From positions 1-64,000 of the forward strand of contig JAECUM010006763.1 in assembly GCA_016617855.1 (NCBI GenBank): a DNA stretch of 64,000 nt, written 5' to 3'. Numbering within the stretch: the stretch's first letter is position 1; each line of letters starts with the position of its first letter. Positions 10,921-64,000 of this stretch are shown here, one piece after another. The stretch comes from Megalonaias nervosa. Lineage: Eukaryota; Mollusca; Bivalvia; Unionida; Unionidae. Below the pieces are notes generated by a model that saw nothing but the letters and a program-made list of their open reading frames with translations, was not told where the DNA came from and made no database searches. The translations under genes and the position numbers were made by a program.

Positions 10921-12050
10921 AGAACACAATGATCATGCTGAGCTAATTCATTAAGAGGATGTCAAAGAAATTAATGTCTAATAAGGTAAGGAAGCGTACA
11001 GGTAAACTATAATGACAATATCTCCGGTTTACAAACCTCTGTGCCTGCACGTTATGTTGCATACTGTGTGACAATACCACCTGTTTGTGGATGCAGAGCT
11101 ATACAAATAATGGTTACCTGGATAAAATTGCTAGCAGATGATTGCAACAACCATGCTTACCTGTAGGGAGGTCAAGGACGGCCTATACAGGTAGAATCAT
11201 TGAAGCATGGTGTTCCAAGGCTAAAAATACCATAGTAAAGAACTCTCCTTGAAATACAAAAATGGAATTATACATATATAAGGGGTTCTTCTGAGCATAA
11301 AGACATGCATGCATGTAAATAAAGTAGCCCAAACCTAACTATGAAGACATGGGCTACACATGTGCATACAACTAAATCTTCGATCAATATGATATAAAGT
11401 TATGCAGATAAACATGACTCAAGAGTCGCCTATATAAACATGCATGCGCAGGAGGTGACTGAATGAACAACGTATAGAGCACTGAACTGTACCTGTCCAA
11501 CTAGAACAGCAGAAATACAGAATGTACCAGTATATACATTACACACAAACAACCTTCACAAAGAATGGATTAAAGGCACCATTATCGAAATATACCTGGT
11601 AGGTGTGAAAAATCCATTCTGAGGCAATACTTGTAGGGAAAAAAGGGCCAGAGACTGCCCGTACAATTATACTAAAATGGTGTCCCGATGCTATGAAATG
11701 CCTTGGATAAGAAACTTGCTAATATGTACCCATTAGTAAGGAAATTAAACATATATAGGAGTTATATGAGCACAAAAGATTTGCACATAAAATTAGGTAG
11801 AGCATGAATGGACTGTGAAGTTGCTTAGGTTCCACGTGCAAGTACCCAAAGTGTGACGATGACAAAGTGACTAATTTGTAAAGGCAGAACTCGTGAGAGA
11901 AAGAGAGAAAAAGTTGGAAATCTAGATGGAGTATACTTTCCTTAAATGACAAAAACTCCTCCAACTTGAAGTGATATATCTTCCACATAGCTCTGGCTTT
12001 GCAAGGTCTCTCGTGACGAGGCATGCTTCTTGGCACAAGCAGAAGTAATA

Positions 12051-12235
12051 ACTAACATATCCTTATGCCTTGTCACCAAGTCTTACATCTAGGGGGAGAT
12101 CACTCTCCCCAACCAACAATGGGTCAGCAGACAACTTTTAGCTCCCTTGACCTAAAGGTAGTGTCTGGGAGGGCTGGATTTGTGAGGCAGTGGTAGTTCT
12201 CCTAAAGTATTATGATTGGGTAATGTATTCAAAGA
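12051..12235 (-). repeat. Right inverted terminal repeat of DIRS element 1
   Basis: On the minus strand it reads TTTGAATACATTACCCAATC, then CCTCACAAATCCAGCCCTCC and GTAAGACTTGGTGAC, mirroring the left copy at 7893-8075. Confidence 0.85.
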
Positions 12236-13799
12236 AGAAATGCTCATTTACAAGAATTTAACATGCTCTGTGCCCCTTTGGGGGTAATGGCACTCTCCCT
12301 TTCTTGGATTTTAACTGAACTCTCTTATTGTAATCTATGTATAACAAGGTCTGTTACAGTAATTTATGTATAACAAGGTAGTGCTCTATAAACTAAACCA
12401 TATGATAAGAACCATGTTAGATGAATGAAAATTACCTAACTTAAAAAGTTTTGCTGTATAAACAACAGAAAAAAATTAGATATCACAACTCAGAGACAAT
12501 TGAAAAAGTCTGTAATTATTTAAATGATCATAACAGAAAAAACATGTTTACTTTCTTGCTAAAATAGTCCTTGTAAAACACGGCAAACTGCCAAGAAATG
12601 ACCATCCTGGTACAAAGAACACCCTGCTAATACAACAGGAACAGAAAAATAAAAACTTTGTTACAATTTTGATACTTTTAGTACAACTATGTTCTACAAC
12701 CCCTGAACTAAGACCACCCTGTTATTATGGATTGCAACCAGTAATGATGTAATGCCTTATGAAATCAGTATTTAAAAAAAAAAAATGATTACTTGTATTT
12801 ACTAATATAATCCATACATGAATTACCAAAATGAATTAAACAAACAAACAGGTCTTTAGATTTCTTAAATATAGCAGTAAAAAACAGGTCTTTAGATTTC
12901 TTAAATATAGCAGTAAAAAACAACAAACCTGGAGTCAACTTCACAGCATTAATGCCCATGAATTCATCTTCCAATTAATTTTTTAATAAGTACTACGATT
13001 TCAGAGTTATTTTGATTTATTAATAATGACCATTAAAATATGCCCAATAACTTAAAAATTTATCTCCTAGAGTCAATTTTAATGATTAATGCCCATTTAA
13101 GACATATTGGAGTGTCACGGATATGCAACATTTGATGTTGCTTTTTAAAATGTAGACTGAACACCATATTTTAATTTAATCCATATGTTTGTAAAATTAC
13201 GGCAGTTATTTGAGTATTCTTGACAGCAGAATCCAGAACTTTCCTTCCAACAAGATCATAAACTCTGTACCAAAAATGAAGATTTACCTTCAGTGCTCAC
13301 CTTTGATGGTATTAATAAACATGGGAACCATAGGTGATCAAACATGAAAACTAAAAACTAAAGACTATAAAAAGCAATGATGCATATGACTATATCAGAA
13401 GCGTTAGATAGCCTTTCTACATCTAAACAGCAATTATGAACAGACCATAAGCTTGCTTGACCTTATCGCAGGTAGCTAAAATGAACTGATGCATGTAAGA
13501 ATATCAGAAGCATTAGATGGTCTTTCTACATGGTGTGGCTCATCTGAATCATTTGTAACTAATGTAAATAATTAATACTACACTAAAACAAAATTTAAAA
13601 ATATATATGTACTTTCAATGAAATACAAAGCACCTGTCATGAAAATACATTGTTCCCTCGTTTTAATGTATCCAGATACCTTGTGAACCCACTTACAATA
13701 CAGAGGCAGGTGAGGATCTGTTTTTCTTACCAATAAGTCCCCCCCACAACTGGATTCTATTTGCTCAACATGAATGAAAATGAAGTCAAAATTGTTAAA
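12236..13799. other. Intergenic sequence without recognised genes
   Basis: AT-rich. It contains a 36-bp direct duplication near 12849-12921 (ACAGGTCTTTAGATTTCTTA) and nothing else I can identify. Confidence 0.5.
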
Positions 13800-14720
13800 T
13801 ATAAACCTGTCATTTTATCATCAAAAACATCATTTAGCGCCCTAAATTTTGAATCAACATCCTCAAATTCACAACTTTTAACAAGTCATACATTTTGTCA
13901 AATTTTCTTTAAAATAAATTTCTCAGTACACTGTAACTAACAATACAGGACAAAATGTTTATCAAATAAAATGTTAGTAATGCCTAATGAATACAAAACT
14001 TGAAGCAATAAATGCCAATTATGTCTTGTCAAGCAAAATTTGTGTTCAGTTTTATCTTTTAATTTAATGTAATTACCATAAATGTGACACGCCCTTTTAC
14101 ATTCAAACAGCAGACATTACAGTGATGCCAGCAAATATTTCCACAAAAACTTAACTGAGTGCTTGCTTTGATCCGCGACTTGCAGAAATGTTTGTTGCAC
14201 TGTTACAATCAATTAAAAGTAGACCTGTGCCATAGTAGCAGGTTACTGATGTATAAGCAAAGGGATCAAATAAAAAAAATTAAAGCAAATAAAGCAAATA
14301 CTAACTGCATAAGAACTAAAGGTCAACTCATTTTAGTTCAATATTTGAACACCAGTTTAAATATTATTATACAAGTAATTAAAGTATCTAACATTAATCA
14401 GTGGTTTATCCAACTCATTTGCAAATGCGATTAAAAATAGCAAGGAAACCAATCAAAAGGTGTACTCACAGCATAAAAGACTTAAGTTTCACAGATAGGG
14501 TTAATGAAGCAAGTTCCAAAGTTTGTACTAAACTTGAAATTTCTGAATTGGCACTCAGAGGTTATTACTTTCAATGAAATCACAAGATCAATATTTTACA
14601 AATAGAACAACAAAAAAATTGAGCTTTGATGCTGTTGCTTCATGAAATAAATGTAATTTTTCAAAGAAAGAATCTTGCTCTGAAAACAAACTTATTTTAC
14701 AAATTCACTTTTTAAACTCT
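13800..14720. repeat. Old dispersed repeat, copy A
   Basis: This stretch aligns, with divergence, to 26390-26959 plus 28187-28540. Shared blocks include CACTCAGAGGTT, TTGCAGAARTGTTTGTTGCA and CATTACAGTGATGCCA-like motifs. Copy B is interrupted by an LTR-like insertion that copy A lacks. The family is unknown. Confidence 0.6.
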
Positions 14721-14812
14721 ACAAGCATTATTTTGCAAATATAATTCCTATTTCAAATCCTGCATATAAGAAAAAATGTAATATTTCATGTCTAACTTGC
14801 ATAATCTGTAAA

Positions 14813-15205
14813 TTCAATTTTGTCTCCACAAAGACATATAGTGTTCAATTTTGTCTCCACAATGACATACAGTGTTCAATTTTGTCTCCACCAAGACATA
14901 TAGTGTTCAATTTTGTTTCCACATAGACATATGGTGTTGAATTTTGACAGGTATGATTAAAATGTCCAGTGTAAAAAAAATATAATAACAATATATCTAG
15001 AACCAAATCAAGAAAATGTTTTAAATGATTGATTACAATATATCTAGAACAAAGTCAAGAAAATGTTTTAAATGATTGATTACAATATATCTAGAACCAA
15101 GTCAAGAAAATGTTTTAATATGATTACAATACATCTAGAACCAAATCAAGAAAATGTTTTTTAAATGATTACAATATATCTAGAACCAAGTCAAGAAAAT
15201 GTTTT
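14813..15205. repeat. Two short arrays: 31-bp (x4) and ~47-bp (x5)
   Basis: Positions 14813-14945 repeat TTCAATTTTGTCTCCACAAA. Positions 14985-15205 repeat ACAATATATCTAGAACCAA with TCAAGAAAATGTTTT. Both lie just beyond the UCKL1 3' end. Confidence 0.88.
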
Positions 15206-15250
15206 TAAAGTGATTGCAAAATATTAAGCTTCTGACATACAGGCTTGACT

Positions 15251-15669
15251 TTTATTGAGAGGAATGTAACATGAGTAGCACCCATGTTTTACAACACAAA
15301 AATATTTGTAACAAACCTGGTAAAAATAAAACACTGACAGATCTGGGAAATATTTTATGAGATCTAGGCAAACCTGGAGGTATTCAAAACAGGATTAATG
15401 AAAAATCAGTCATAAGTTGAATATAAAGTGAGTTGAGACATGCTCATAATACTAAGTGAAAGTCTGATATACAACAATCAGAGCTGCAAAACATCAAACT
15501 TGGTTCCCTAAGAGCTTCAAGTTGAATATAAAACATTTGATGCAGGTTCTGCAATGTCCTTCAATCAAATGATACCCTTATGGAAGGTATATAAAGTGAA
15601 AAAATTAAAATGATGAATGTAACTGTCCTGGCACACATCTATATACTTATTCTGTACTTCAAGGCTTTA
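15251..15669 (-). promoter_or_regulatory. Probable UCKL1 3'UTR with polyadenylation signal
   Basis: The minus strand reads AATAAA at 15251-15256, about 420 nt after the stop codon, with a GT-containing stretch just below it. No closer canonical signal was seen. Cleavage would fall around 15230-15245. This is prediction only; other 3' ends further left are possible. Confidence 0.4.
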
Positions 15670-63398
<47,729 letters not shown>

Positions 63399-63417
63399 CT
63401 GAAAGAAACAATAAGCT

Positions 63418-63475
<58 letters not shown>

Positions 63476-64000
63476 TATAGATATATATATATAAAATTCA
63501 TTTTTTAGCATCATTCAACCATTCAACCAACACAGATGTTCAAGTTTTACAACAAAAAAAAGTAAATAAATTCAAATAGTATATTTATCAATTTTACTGT
63601 CAGCATAGTTATATAACAAAAAAGTAAACAAATTCAAATATATTTATCAATTAAACTGTCAACATCATCTTGTGATAAAAGCAGAGTAAACTGTAATCAC
63701 ATCAAAGCCAAATCAGCTTGCATTCAATAAATTTCAAGTCAAGAAAGGAAAAAAAAATACTCTGAAACTGATAATTAGATCTGTTTTGTTAGTTTATATG
63801 TCCCTTAATGTGCATTGATTCAAGGTACTGATGGTGAGTGGCATTACCATTGTCTATTGGGGGGGGGAGGGTTTCCTGCTAAGGTGGGAGCCCCATCAGC
63901 AGTGGTACACTGATCAGGGTCAAGATGAAGCAGGCAGTATTTTAGGAACACCTCAGTCTATGGAGGTTAGTGGTGTAAATTGGCTGCCCAGTCACCAAGG
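63399..64000. other. Intronic sequence at the right edge
   Basis: A (TA)n run covers about 63425-63492, and a diverged ~75-bp duplication (CAAAAAAAAGTAAA / ATATTTATCAATT) occurs at 63540-63660. No further UCKL1 exon is visible. Confidence 0.5.

Larger units (their letters stand above)
7893..12240 (-). mobile_element. DIRS-type retrotransposon 1, decayed
   Basis: Inverted terminal repeats of about 185 bp bound the element (7893-8075 and 12051-12235, roughly 85% alike). The minus strand carries, in order, an RT relic with a YLDN box near 10891-10913, an RNase H relic with TDASR near 10480, and a tyrosine recombinase relic down to about 8330. Inverted rather than direct terminal repeats plus a recombinase instead of an integrase are the DIRS-order hallmark. 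All genes are broken. A solo-LTR-like element (8753-9712) is inserted in the recombinase. The 10920-12050 stretch, where gag and upstream RT would lie, is too diverged to read. Confidence 0.82.

Noticed and set aside
63399..64000. An upstream UCKL1 exon (kinase substrate-binding segment)
   Set aside because: No frame with the expected motif and splice sites was seen; the exon must lie beyond the window.

Overview
The window is eukaryotic nuclear DNA: AT-rich, intron-rich and full of retrotransposons, DNA transposons, SINEs and minisatellites. tRNA-headed SINEs, DIRS-like elements, RTE/CR1-type LINEs and pogo elements together suggest a marine invertebrate, most likely a mollusc. That assignment is inference; no species marker is visible.

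Only one host gene is recognised. It is the 3' two thirds of a uridine-cytidine kinase-like 1 (UCKL1-type) gene on the minus strand. Ten coding exons run from 63398 down to the stop codon at 15670. They join in phase with consensus splice sites to give 345 codons plus a stop: the end of the uridine kinase domain (LID region) and the whole uracil phosphoribosyltransferase-like domain. The 5' exons (P-loop part of the kinase) lie beyond the right edge. A 3'UTR probably ends near 15251.

Layout. 1-7.9 kb: minisatellites and two SINE families. 7.9-12.24 kb: a decayed DIRS-type retrotransposon (inverted terminal repeats, tyrosine recombinase, RNase H and RT relics) whose recombinase is split by a ~0.96 kb solo-LTR-like insertion. 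13.8-15.25 kb: an old repeat and two short arrays. 15.7-24.4 kb (last intron): a 1.46 kb array of 26-bp units with a higher-order duplication, two LTR-like copies, and a pogo/Tigger-type transposon inside a minisatellite. 25.9-32.7 kb: a three-level nest (SINE in LTR in old repeat) and an RTE-like LINE inserted in a 77-bp minisatellite. 34-39 kb: a 34-bp array, a second pogo-like element with a transposase relic and an embedded CR1/L2-like LINE tail, and a small MITE. 40-41 kb: two very regular arrays. 42.6-47.8 kb: a second DIRS-type element. 49.8-51.1 kb: a 44-bp array. 53.5-59.2 kb: a MITE, arrays, a SINE and a second non-LTR LINE. 60.1-63.4 kb: the two 5'-most exons present, a SINE with a 12-bp target-site duplication, and TA microsatellites.

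Apart from UCKL1, the coding-looking segments are broken element genes. The clearest structural result is a chain of insertions with exact target-site duplications, which gives relative ages and shows that elements repeatedly entered other elements or tandem arrays.
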